Below, piece after piece: positions 22,993 to 29,714 of a stretch of 33,375 nt of DNA. Within the stretch, counting starts at the first letter, position 1. Every line of letters begins with the position of its first letter. A program made the translations under genes and the position numbers. The notes beneath the pieces were generated by a model. It did no database searches, was not told the DNA's origin, and was given only the letters and a program-made list of their open reading frames with translations. Source of the stretch: Thermoplasmatota archaeon. GTDB lineage: Archaea; Thermoplasmatota; JAQUQK01. Location: the NCBI GenBank assembly GCA_028716125.1, contig JAQUQK010000002.1, positions 1 to 33,375 of the forward strand. Direction: 5' to 3'.

Positions 22993-23450
22993 AGAAAGGC
23001 AAGCCGACTATAGCCATAATTGCGATATATTTCCTGCTGGTTGTCCTGCCTGTGGTTCCATGGATATGTGAATCAGGATTCAATCTTTCAGGCGGCGGCC
23101 TAGAGCTCGCCACAAGGCTGTCGGTAGGAATCATCGCAATGCTATTGTCATGGGCCTTGGCAAAGGTCTGGTTCGGCTTCAGGAAATCCGCAATATACCT
23201 CACGCTGCCGCGAATCGCAATCTCAATGGCGCTAATCGCTCTAATGGTCGCAACCTGGATGGGAATAAGCCCGCTGACCGGATGGTTCGTGTCCGGGATA
23301 CAGTCGGTGTATACATTCACAGGCACCCTATCGGGCTTGGAAGCGCGCCTCGCGGTGTCGTTCATCATAGGCGCTTCTTTCTGGCTGATCCGCAGGATTG
23401 CGACAAAGGAGATAGAGGTAAAGCAGAACATCAGGGTCGTGGAGGCATAA
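22989..23450 (+). CDS. Four-span membrane protein
   Basis: A 153-residue protein from ATG 22989, overlapping the previous stop (ATGA). Hydrophobic segments at about 7-25, 42-60, 75-93 and 120-138, and a short charged C-terminus. The in-frame extension to 22878 lies inside the previous gene and is rejected. Unknown family; part of the PKD-protein unit. Confidence 0.65.
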   Translation: MKKGKPTIAIIAIYFLLVVLPVVPWICESGFNLSGGGLELATRLSVGIIAMLLSWALAKVWFGFRKSAIYLTLPRIAISMALIALMVATWMGISPLTGWFVSGIQSVYTFTGTLSGLEARLAVSFIIGASFWLIRRIATKEIEVKQNIRVVEA

Positions 23451-23491
23451 CATGTCAAAGGAACAAAATCTGAAGGAAAGGGGGCAATGAA

Positions 23492-23617
23492 ATGGAGAAG
23501 GACTCGTATGTGGCGATAATCGCAGTCCTGGCTATCTTGCTGGCGCTGACGCTAGCCGGATATCTGTCGTGGGACTGGATAGTGGAAAAGCTGGCATCGG
23601 TTGGAATAAACATCTAA
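23492..23617 (+). CDS. Single-span membrane microprotein
   Basis: A 41-residue protein from ATG 23492, with AAAGGGGG upstream. One hydrophobic segment at about 7-25 (VAIIAVLAILLALTLAGYL), then a small amphipathic helix. Between the previous gene and this one a 12-codon ORF (23452-23490) may serve only for translational coupling. Confidence 0.5.
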   Translation: MEKDSYVAIIAVLAILLALTLAGYLSWDWIVEKLASVGINI

Positions 23618-23620
23618 AAC

Positions 23621-23745
23621 ACATGGCAGCGCAGGCGCTCGATGTCGACGCGCTCCCAGAGGTCATGCCTCGGCGCTGCGTCCATGGTATATCCCTAGGG
23701 CCTTACCAGCCCCGCCGCCGGCTGGCACCTCATCCGGCGGTGAAA
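23621..23745 (+). ncRNA. GC-rich structured region, candidate non-coding RNA
   Basis: Four helices can be drawn by eye: GCAGCGC (626-632) with GCGCTGC (673-679), enclosing the hairpin GAGG-TCATG-CCTC (659-671); GGTA with TACC enclosing the palindrome CCCTAGGG (about 686-707); and the perfect 7-bp stem CCGCCGG (715-721) with CCGGCGG (734-740). (Numbers are the last three digits of 23xxx.) The segment is much richer in GC than its surroundings. A 42-codon ORF (23623-23751) runs through it but has no recognisable protein features. I favour an RNA or a recombination site over a gene. Confidence 0.45.
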
Positions 23746-23783
23746 CCATAGCACACTGTACAACTGAAAGGAATGTGATATAA

Positions 23784-24002
23784 TTGGCAACTCCAAGAAC
23801 ACAGAATGCGGAAATCGTCGTTAAGAAACAATACATCCTTACGCAGAAGCAAATCAAGAAGATTCTGAACACCGAAGGCGACATCATAACAATGGGATTA
23901 TGGAAAGGGCTGTCGCCAAACGACGAAGCGCAAGGAAAGAGCATGGATTTGCAGGAATTTATCATCGATGTTGTAGAAAAACGGAAAATCAAGTATCCAT
24001 GA
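23784..24002 (+). CDS. Hypothetical 72-residue protein
   Basis: From TTG 23784, with AAAGGAATGTGA upstream. The product is basic and helical at the N-terminus (VVKKQYILTQKQIKKIL), then GDIITMGLWKGLSPNDEA and a final helix. Family not recognised. It follows the structured region. Confidence 0.55.
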   Translation: MATPRTQNAEIVVKKQYILTQKQIKKILNTEGDIITMGLWKGLSPNDEAQGKSMDLQEFIIDVVEKRKIKYP

Positions 24003-24011
24003 TGTGATTTT

Positions 24012-24305
24012 ATGACAAAGAGCATACCTGATGAAATGGCCGATATGTTTCCTCTCGGTTTTTCTGAAAAATCAAAGCCCAACTACATCGGAGGGCACCG
24101 CCGGCGCATCCACTGCGCTGCAAAGAAATGGGCAGGCGGGCGCGCCTGCGATTGCGGCCAGTATGGCAAAAAGAATCTGAAAGCGCCGTATTACGTCAAG
24201 CTTGCAGCTCTAGACGGCCAGGAATGGGCCCTGCGCTACGAAGCGCGCTGTAAAAAGTGGAGAATCCACGAAGAGATAAGGAACCTGCAAAAATTCAGTA
24301 CTTAG
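24012..24305 (+). CDS. Hypothetical basic protein with few Cys
   Basis: A 97-residue protein from ATG 24012. It is basic, with HRRRIHC, ACDCG and ARCKKW, which could make a zinc site, and ends in a helix (HEEIRNLQKF). The 3' end overlaps by 11 bases with the leftward gene at 24295. Family not recognised. Confidence 0.6.
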   Translation: MTKSIPDEMADMFPLGFSEKSKPNYIGGHRRRIHCAAKKWAGGRACDCGQYGKKNLKAPYYVKLAALDGQEWALRYEARCKKWRIHEEIRNLQKFST

Positions 24306-24609
24306 TCCACCCGATTGCCCTTTTCAGTCCCATCATCCCGCGGTTGAGCGCCTTCAGCATCCCATTTATGCGCTTCCTTCCCTCTTCGCGCTCCGGGCAC
24401 TTGTCAGAAATCAGGTAATTCGTATCGCAGACGCGGGTTTTCTTGTTCATCACGATCTTCCGCCCCAGCTCGTTTGCATCGGCGAGTGAGTCCCGAATCG
24501 CAGAAAAATAAGCGGCCATGGCCCGGTCGTGCCCGTCTTCCTCCACTATGGACGTCAAGTAGGTGACAATTCTAGCAACTTTCCTGTTCGTGTCAGTCCA
24601 TAGCGCCAT
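24295..24609 (-). CDS. Hypothetical helical protein
   Basis: A 104-residue protein from ATG 24609; a TTG at 24618 is an alternative start closer to the TATA region. It is all-helical and charged (RKVARIVTYLTSIVEEDG, LADANELGRKIVMNKK). It converges with the gene at 24012 and is the first leftward gene since 518. Its promoter carries half of the GTATACACA operator. Unknown family. Confidence 0.6.
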   Translation of the reverse strand: MALWTDTNRKVARIVTYLTSIVEEDGHDRAMAAYFSAIRDSLADANELGRKIVMNKKTRVCDTNYLISDKCPEREEGRKRINGMLKALNRGMMGLKRAIGWTKY

Positions 24610-24627
24610 AATTTTCAACTATCAATT

Positions 24628-24654
24628 TGTGTATACCAATATAATATATATATT
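24628..24654 (-). promoter_or_regulatory. Leftward promoter with TGTGTATAC half-site
   Basis: TGTGTATAC (24628-24636) adjoins an AT-only stretch (24638-24654) that serves as a minus-strand TATA region about 30 bases from the possible TTG start at 24618. The half-site matches the operators at 14409 and 19045. Confidence 0.5.
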
Positions 24655-24660
24655 TTATCT

Positions 24661-25190
24661 ATATTGACAATCGAAAACTCAACTAGAAAAACAGTTTAAC
24701 TTTTATTCATATGATATTCGAATATAATCCACATCAAATACGCATGAAATTTAGATGCCTTTGGCCTAAAAAAAATCCAAACTGCCAGTTGTCCATCTCC
24801 ATCCCCTTCCTCTCATCAATCATCTCATCGCCCCTCTCCCATCCCCCATTCCGCAGCCCCCCTTCCGGCAGCCCCGGGCCATCCATCGCGTGCGCTCCAA
24901 TGATCCGTTCGGGTGCGCGAAGGAAAAAAAATTGGGGGAGGAGGCAGGGGCGGGAAACCGACCGGCACGGCAGGCGCGACCGTCCGGGCAGCGCACCCAA
25001 TCAGACAGCGCGCATCCGTCTATGGCATGACTAGACGAGAAAAAGGAGAGTTCCGACCCACGACCATCCCGGAAAAGCAATAAATCCGCGTCCACCGTGC
25101 CCTTTATCGGTGTCCGCGCCGCTTCGCTGATTTAATTCTTTTCCGGCCTATGACCTGCAAAAGAGGCAAAAGTGCAAAACCCGATGGAAA
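24661..25190. other. 530-base non-coding stretch with strong strand asymmetry
   Basis: I see no credible gene here. The left part contains the perfect palindrome ATATTCGAATAT (24714-24725). Bases 24791-24888 are C-rich and almost G-free. They are followed by a G-rich block at 24934-24954 (G5, GG, GG, G4, G3 runs) that could form a quadruplex. GGGTGCGC (24911-24918) and GCGCACCC (24991-24998) form an inverted repeat around that block, and CACCG/CGGTG make a small hairpin near 25110. Such an abrupt skew switch fits an origin, a transfer site or a structured RNA. Confidence 0.5.
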
Positions 25191-25195
25191 AAACG

Positions 25196-25224
25196 GCGCA
25201 ATCGCCTAAAATCGACGATTGCGC
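25196..25224 (+). repeat. Perfect 9-bp inverted repeat touching the tRNA 5' end
   Basis: GCGCAATCG (25196-25204) and CGATTGCGC (25216-25224) are exact reverse complements with an 11-base AT-rich loop. The second arm ends at the base before tRNA position 1. In a precursor it would be a leader hairpin stacked on the acceptor stem. Confidence 0.75.
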
Positions 25225-25311
25225 GCTCCGGTAGTCTAGTCCGGTCAAGACGGCGGACTTAAGATTCACTTGGCTGGGAGGCCATCAAGGGTTCGAATCC
25301 CTTCCGGGGCG
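25225..25311 (+). tRNA. tRNA-Leu(UAA)-like gene, somewhat degenerate
   Basis: The acceptor GCTCCGG (25225-25231) pairs with CCGGGGC (25304-25310). The D stem is GTCT/AGAC. The anticodon loop CTTAAGA gives anticodon TAA at 25260-25262. A long variable arm TGGC/GCCA marks a class II tRNA. The T-arm has loop TTCGAAT. Oddities: the anticodon stem has one C-A mismatch and one G-T pair, and the discriminator base is G, while archaeal tRNA-Leu normally has A and tRNA-Ser has G. CCA is not encoded. A run of T (25312-25325 region) follows as terminator. It could be functional, a mis-charged variant, or a decayed copy used as an integration site. Confidence 0.85.
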
Positions 25312-25324
25312 TTATTTTTTTTAT

Positions 25325-25390
25325 TTAAGGGAGAACGACGACGTTTTGCCGCGCCGGACATCTCCCTTAACAACCCACTGTCCGGCGCGG
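25325..25390. other. Two interleaved perfect inverted repeats (H-type pseudoknot)
   Basis: TTAAGGGAGA (25325-25334) pairs with TCTCCCTTAA (25361-25370); CCGCGCCGGACA (25349-25360) pairs with TGTCCGGCGCGG (25379-25390). The order A-B-A'-B' means that the two helices (10 and 12 bp) either form a pseudoknot, with no gap between B and A', or are mutually exclusive. The element lies between the tRNA terminator and the 3' end of the leftward gene at 25404, so it is read from both sides. Confidence 0.8.
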
Positions 25391-25403
25391 GGGCATGTGC
25401 AAA

Positions 25404-25622
25404 CTAATTTTGTAACTGCTTTTTGTCAATTTTTGATAAATTGGCTATTATCTTATTCCAGGTTTTAGTAAGTGATTCAATCCCATCAACCGAAACATCC
25501 ACCAATTTGAAGTCGTTTGGAAAAAGAACAATTCGCACATTTGATATTGCTTCATTCAGAGTTTTTGTTAACAATTCAACAGTAGATACGACATCCATTT
25601 TCATCTCTAAATTATCACTCAT
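25404..25622 (-). CDS. Hypothetical 72-residue helical protein
   Basis: From ATG 25622, about 26 bases from a minus-strand TATA-like TTTTTAA (25645-25651), so the transcript is nearly leaderless. The product has two helices flanking a strand region (VVSTVELLTKTLNEAISN; VDGIESLTKTWNKIIANLSK) with a repeated LTKT motif. It is AT-rich compared with neighbours. It is divergent from the DUF2080-like gene, and the pseudoknot lies just past its stop. Unknown family. Confidence 0.6.
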   Translation of the reverse strand: MSDNLEMKMDVVSTVELLTKTLNEAISNVRIVLFPNDFKLVDVSVDGIESLTKTWNKIIANLSKIDKKQLQN

Positions 25623-25644
25623 CAAAACAAGCATCAATACCACG

Positions 25645-25701
25645 CTTAAAAAGCTGGCGCGAAAGTGTTATATTCGAATAAAATATAGATGTTATTCGAA
25701 T
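25645..25701. promoter_or_regulatory. Divergent promoter with TATTCGAATA operators
   Basis: TATTCGAATA (25671-25680) and ATTCGAAT (25694-25701) flank the AT-rich TATA region of the gene at 25700, and the leftward TATA (25645-25651) lies on the other side. A third copy, ATATTCGAATAT, occurs alone at 24714-24725. The palindromes suggest a dimeric regulator, perhaps the DUF2080-like protein itself. Confidence 0.55.
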
Positions 25702-25867
25702 GGAAGGAAGCCCGATAACAATATCGACAATTCCAAAGGTATTCAACGTAGTGGCTGAAGATGCCGTGGAGGGCACGGTTACTAAACAGGGAACCGGCGC
25801 GCACAAGATTTTGCCGAAAGAATGGCTTGGCCGCAAGGTTCTCGTAGTGTTGATAAAGGAGGGCTAG
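25700..25867 (+). CDS. DUF2080-like (AbrB-related) small protein
   Basis: A 55-residue protein from ATG 25700. The C-terminal half, GTVTKQGTGAHKILPKEWLG followed by a basic-hydrophobic strand, matches the short archaeal proteins of the DUF2080 family, described as transposon-encoded and related to AbrB. Members often sit just upstream of tnpB in IS200/IS605-type elements. No tnpB follows here, so it is either an orphan regulator or an insertion-sequence remnant. Its ATG overlaps an ATTCGAAT palindrome, consistent with autoregulation. Confidence 0.7.
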   Translation: MEGSPITISTIPKVFNVVAEDAVEGTVTKQGTGAHKILPKEWLGRKVLVVLIKEG

Positions 25868-25919
25868 GTAAGCTTACTCCACCCTAAAGGGAAGGGCTTT
25901 CCATCGGAGATTGATTAAG

Positions 25920-26564
25920 ATGCACAGCACCAATACCAACCCCATCATCTGGACGCAAGAGACCGCTTACAGGGACTCGGGTTCTGGAAATCTGGATAAA
26001 ACCAGGATTGCTAAGGTCTTGGATTTTGTTCCGCTCCAGAACCGATTTGATGCCAACGGCGAGACCGGAAATCCGGTCAGTTCGGCAAATGCGCATGCGG
26101 CTGCAACAACTATCCTACTTGCAATTCGGGAGCATGAGTTTATGGCAGAGAAAGAAGAAAAATCAAAGGAGCGGGTAGTCGTCCCGCTGAAAATCAATGG
26201 AAAAGAGCAGGAAACCGCGCAGAAGGAAGAACCGAAAACCGAAGAAAAAACCGATGAAAACCGGCCGCTTTCCGAGCGCGTCCGTGCAACCCTGCGCGGG
26301 AATCCGGGGTTTGAGCTGCTGTTCGTCGTGTTTGCGTTCATCCCAAAGGCAGCAGCAATAATCGCAGTGATCATTGGTGCCACCGTGCTGTCTTTCAAAT
26401 ACTGGTATGTTGCGCTAGTTGCAATCGTTATCGCCCTGCTAATTTCGCTTGGCAAAATCAAGAAAGAGTCGGCAAATTCCGCGCTAGAAAAAGCAAAGTC
26501 GGCGGCAAAGAAAGCGCCCGAAGCCATATGGAATGCGTTTGTCTGGCCGTATGGAGGCGCTTAA
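25920..26564 (+). CDS. Two-span membrane protein with charged N-terminus
   Basis: The open frame from ATG 25920 gives 214 residues. The convincing part begins at the in-frame ATG 26142 (140 residues): a Lys/Glu-rich segment, then two hydrophobic segments (FELLFVVFAFIPKAAAIIAV and WYVALVAIVIALLISLG), then an Ala/Lys tail. The first 74 residues resemble no domain I know and may be translated remnant sequence of an insertion element. The next gene starts directly after its stop. It belongs by topology to the membrane-protein set. Confidence 0.6.
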   Translation: MHSTNTNPIIWTQETAYRDSGSGNLDKTRIAKVLDFVPLQNRFDANGETGNPVSSANAHAAATTILLAIREHEFMAEKEEKSKERVVVPLKINGKEQETAQKEEPKTEEKTDENRPLSERVRATLRGNPGFELLFVVFAFIPKAAAIIAVIIGATVLSFKYWYVALVAIVIALLISLGKIKKESANSALEKAKSAAKKAPEAIWNAFVWPYGGA

Positions 26565-26828
26565 ATGGCGGCTGAGCCGATAATCAAGGCAAGCGACATA
26601 ACGCCGGAGATGATTGGCGAATTCCAGGCGACGGTCAAGGACATAGCCGTAAAGGACAATGCGCTTGGCCAGGAGATATTTACAATGCGCATAATCGCAA
26701 AGCCGCCGCACGTTTTTGTATACTGCGATGGCATGGACGAGCCGCCGCCGCAGGTAATTGAGAAGGTGCTGCGCATCTATGGATACGACCCGAAGCGCGA
26801 TAGCATAAAAATAAGCGTAGTAAACTAA
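26565..26828 (+). CDS. Small soluble alpha/beta protein
   Basis: An 87-residue protein whose ATG follows the previous stop, with GGAGG upstream. It looks well folded: a helix, then strands (FTMRIIAKPPHVFVYC), a helix (PPPQVIEKVLRIYG) and a last strand (SIKISVVN). No motif is recognised. It precedes the fourth conserved promoter. Confidence 0.65.
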   Translation: MAAEPIIKASDITPEMIGEFQATVKDIAVKDNALGQEIFTMRIIAKPPHVFVYCDGMDEPPPQVIEKVLRIYGYDPKRDSIKISVVN

Positions 26829-26840
26829 CTCCTTTTTCCT

Positions 26841-26881
26841 TTTCTGACACACCCATTCTTTTATAAATTCATCTCATTCTT
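26841..26881 (+). promoter_or_regulatory. 41-base conserved promoter, copy 4
   Basis: Identical to copies 2 and 3 over the 41 bases; the CTTTTTCCT before it is also shared with copy 3. The TATA centre is about 30 bases before ATG 26895. Confidence 0.8.
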
Positions 26882-26894
26882 GTAGAATGATATC

Positions 26895-28658
26895 ATGCCC
26901 GGAAAATACTCTAGAGAATGGACAGCGATGACTGTTTCTGATGCGGCGACGGTGCGCCTGAATCCAAAAACGAAATGGGCGCTGACCGGCATTGCATTTG
27001 TGGCGCTCGTGCTTCTGCTGGTTTTCACAGAATCAAGCATAGGCGCTTTTGCGATGTTCATTTGGATAATTTATATCACATGGAATTCCAACAACAAGAT
27101 AACCACACGCGAGAAGCAGATCACGATTGTGCTTTTTGCAATTTTTGCGCTATTCTCTTTGCTGCCGATAGTCGGGGCGATTATACCGAATTATTACGCA
27201 TGGTTCGCAGTTTTGTGCATATCCCTGATGATATTGACAATTGCGCGCCCGTCTATGCTTTACAAGCGGAACATGGGCATCGATAAAATAAAGGTGTGGA
27301 AGCAAAGGCACTCTGCAGGAACATCAAGGAACGCAAAGCCACACAGGGCAAACTCAATAATGGCATTCATGGCCATAGTCGTTGTTTTGGGCATGATTTC
27401 GGGCCCGCTGGCCCCATTGGCGGATGCTGCCGCAGAACTCACGGAAACGGGAAAGCAAAACATGGCATTTGGATTCTGGAATGAATTTGGAATGCTTGTA
27501 CTAAAAGACTTGGTGCCGTATGTGGATAATGGGGGCTTATCTGTGGCAGGAATATTACAAAAAACCTTGGCGACAGAAGATCAGTATCATAGGATGAGCA
27601 TAACATACCTAATCAATGGCAGAGGTCCGAAGATTTCTGTTAAATCTGCCTCGGTAATGTTCAGCGGAGACCCCCCAAAAGGCAACTTCATCGGTCAAGG
27701 GCACTCATGGAACACAACAATAACAATGCAGTTTCAGGACTATATCCACAGCGAAACCTTAAACGATATGCCGGGCATATCGCCTTATACTATAAACTGG
27801 GAACTATGCGGCACGGGTGGTAGGGACTACTATTCGTGGCTTCCGCCAGAGGAACTTGCAAAAATAGAAGAAATGACTCTGTATGCAATTGTTACAAAGG
27901 CCGGGGCATACACACCCTCAAGCATTGTCAATTATCTCTTTCATAGCAACACCATATATTCGAATGATGATATGGTGTATGCAATTTCACAACCTACAAT
28001 ACCTCGCTTTCCGAACACAGACGATGGCAAAATATTGGAGTTGACCGCAAAATCACCAAGAACATCAATGTATGAACTCAAAGGCACCACATGTCCTAAG
28101 TTAGATGTTTTATATATATTCAGCGCAGATGTAGCATATTGGGGGGAATACACCGACTCAAACGGGGTGGTGCGCGATTTGACGAAACCAGCCGCATACC
28201 AATTCACACCATTTGTTTGGACAATAACAGTAGACAATCCATGGTATAATGGCAGAGAAGCACCAGGAACCTGGCAGGAGTATCCATCGTGGATAACTCG
28301 CACAGTAGCGGACTCGGTCAGCGGTGCGTTCCACAAAGTCGAAGTTGGGATGAGTAACGCAGCATCGATAGGCGACGCATATTATCCGGGCTTCGGCCTC
28401 TCCGCATTCAATGGCTACTGGCTTTGGGTGCTATTGGCGCTGATTCCGATATCCCTCTTTGCATCCTGGTACATGGGCGCCTTCAATGGATTGAGAAAGC
28501 GCAAGGGCTTCGGATGGATACCAGAACGCCTCAACAAGACGCAGAAGGAAATGAAGAAGATGGGCGCGCCTTTCAATTCGGAGCAGTTCGCAGACTTTGC
28601 CGGATCTAACTCGGGCGGAGTGGTCATAAACTACGCTGGCAAGGGGCGAAAATATTGA
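26895..28658 (+). CDS. Large polytopic membrane protein with ectodomain
   Basis: A 587-residue protein from ATG 26895. Hydrophobic segments at about 30-48, 50-65, 76-94, 97-115 and 155-178, the last ending in PLADAAA like an internal signal, then a beta-rich ectodomain of about 340 residues (180-515), a final membrane span (about 517-537) and a basic, Gly/Lys-rich tail. The ectodomain DNA (27480-28300) is clearly more AT-rich than both flanks. Unknown family. It shares its promoter with three other membrane units and overlaps the next gene by 4 bases. Confidence 0.7.
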   Translation: MPGKYSREWTAMTVSDAATVRLNPKTKWALTGIAFVALVLLLVFTESSIGAFAMFIWIIYITWNSNNKITTREKQITIVLFAIFALFSLLPIVGAIIPNYYAWFAVLCISLMILTIARPSMLYKRNMGIDKIKVWKQRHSAGTSRNAKPHRANSIMAFMAIVVVLGMISGPLAPLADAAAELTETGKQNMAFGFWNEFGMLVLKDLVPYVDNGGLSVAGILQKTLATEDQYHRMSITYLINGRGPKISVKSASVMFSGDPPKGNFIGQGHSWNTTITMQFQDYIHSETLNDMPGISPYTINWELCGTGGRDYYSWLPPEELAKIEEMTLYAIVTKAGAYTPSSIVNYLFHSNTIYSNDDMVYAISQPTIPRFPNTDDGKILELTAKSPRTSMYELKGTTCPKLDVLYIFSADVAYWGEYTDSNGVVRDLTKPAAYQFTPFVWTITVDNPWYNGREAPGTWQEYPSWITRTVADSVSGAFHKVEVGMSNAASIGDAYYPGFGLSAFNGYWLWVLLALIPISLFASWYMGAFNGLRKRKGFGWIPERLNKTQKEMKKMGAPFNSEQFADFAGSNSGGVVINYAGKGRKY

Positions 28659-29668
28659 AGCTTGATTTGAAGAAAATGGGCGCAAGGCAGAAGCGTCGCT
28701 TCTACTCCAAGCTCGTAATCGCATGCTACGTCGGGTTCGTCGCAGTCATGGTTCTCTACGGCTATCTAGCAAATCCATCTATATCGAATTCCCGCGTTAC
28801 CGTTGACAGCGAATTCAAGCAGGTTTACGACCAGGGTGATGAGATCACGATTGCGGGGCGCATTCTAGGCGGGGCGGCAGTCCAAGCGATAGTTTTCGAC
28901 CCAAACACCAACATAGGCGTTGATGCCAAGGTCTCCGCTGGAGCGTATGGCGTATCGATTCCAGCAAACTCGCTCGGGCATCCTGGATGGCACCGTATCG
29001 GAGTTGTTGCCAAAGTAGAGCAGAACGGGCGCACAGGCTGGACGGAGCCGTCATATGTGGACATAAATACCGAGAACACGAATGAGCCATCGGCGCTTAC
29101 TGCTTTCAGGAATATATTCAAGCCGGTTACGGCCCCGATAGCTAACTTTATAGGCGTATTTGTAGAGGGCGGCACCGACCCTGCAGACCTGAACGGCGAT
29201 AACTATGCCGACGTCCTCGAAATGACGCCGGTGCAGCCGGCGCATCAGGCGGTTTCTAATTTTCCGCTTGTATTTGTATCTATCATCATGGTAATTGCTG
29301 TGGTGGTGGTTTATGCCTTCAGCGTAGAGCCTACTGGATGGTTGAGGGGCGTATTCGCGCAGAGCCGCAGGGACCGGATTAGGATCGCGGAGATAAAGAA
29401 GGAACGTGACATAGCGCTCAAAAGCATAGATGCGAGAAGGCAGCGCGAGGAGCAGAACCTCGCCGAAAGGCTGAGCCGCGCTCAGACCAATGCCGAAGTT
29501 CAGAAGATAAGAGAGATTGCGAGGGCCGGCGCACAAGCGCGCCGCGCTGAATCTGCTGACGTGCAGAAGTCATACCAGGCGCAGATAGAGCAGGCGAAGG
29601 CAGCGGCGGCGATGGCGCGTTCGAGGGAAGCACCGCGCACGACACAAGTTTTCATCGGGCAAAAATAA
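28655..29668 (+). CDS. Membrane protein with ectodomain, second span and long cytoplasmic coiled coil
   Basis: A 337-residue protein from TTG 28655, overlapping the previous stop (TTGA). The first membrane segment is at about 20-40, then an Ig-like ectodomain (ITIAGRILGGAAVQAIVF). DLNGDNYADVLEM (about 180-192) is a calcium-binding loop of dockerin/EF type. The second span is at about 207-228, then a strongly charged helix of about 100 residues (RDRIRIAEIKKERDIALKS onward), almost certainly a coiled coil. Topology matches the proteins at 12285 and 20202. It probably links the surface to a cytoplasmic scaffold. Confidence 0.7.
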   Translation: MKLDLKKMGARQKRRFYSKLVIACYVGFVAVMVLYGYLANPSISNSRVTVDSEFKQVYDQGDEITIAGRILGGAAVQAIVFDPNTNIGVDAKVSAGAYGVSIPANSLGHPGWHRIGVVAKVEQNGRTGWTEPSYVDINTENTNEPSALTAFRNIFKPVTAPIANFIGVFVEGGTDPADLNGDNYADVLEMTPVQPAHQAVSNFPLVFVSIIMVIAVVVVYAFSVEPTGWLRGVFAQSRRDRIRIAEIKKERDIALKSIDARRQREEQNLAERLSRAQTNAEVQKIREIARAGAQARRAESADVQKSYQAQIEQAKAAAAMARSREAPRTTQVFIGQK

Positions 29669-29688
29669 CTGTCACTACAGAAAATCAT

Positions 29689-29698
29689 TATATATTAA
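29689..29698 (+). promoter_or_regulatory. TATA box of the giant surface-protein gene
   Basis: TATATATTA-type sequence centred about 22 bases before ATG 29715, so the transcript is leaderless or nearly so. The upstream box of the conserved promoter family is absent, though ACTGTCACTACAG lies just before it. Confidence 0.5.
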
Positions 29699-29714
29699 TA
29701 AAGGCTATCCAAAT

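Noticed and set aside
23623..23751. 42-codon ORF in the structured GC-rich region
   Set aside because: The product has no recognisable features, and dense helices explain the base composition better; kept only as a remote possibility.
24711..25034. Rightward ORF and the opposite leftward ORF 24734-25000
   Set aside because: Both are low-complexity products of the skewed C-rich/G-rich DNA, with no promoter, ribosome site or domain.
25967..26527. Leftward 186-residue ORF
   Set aside because: It is Ser/Phe-rich antisense of the membrane-protein gene; no leftward promoter is seen.
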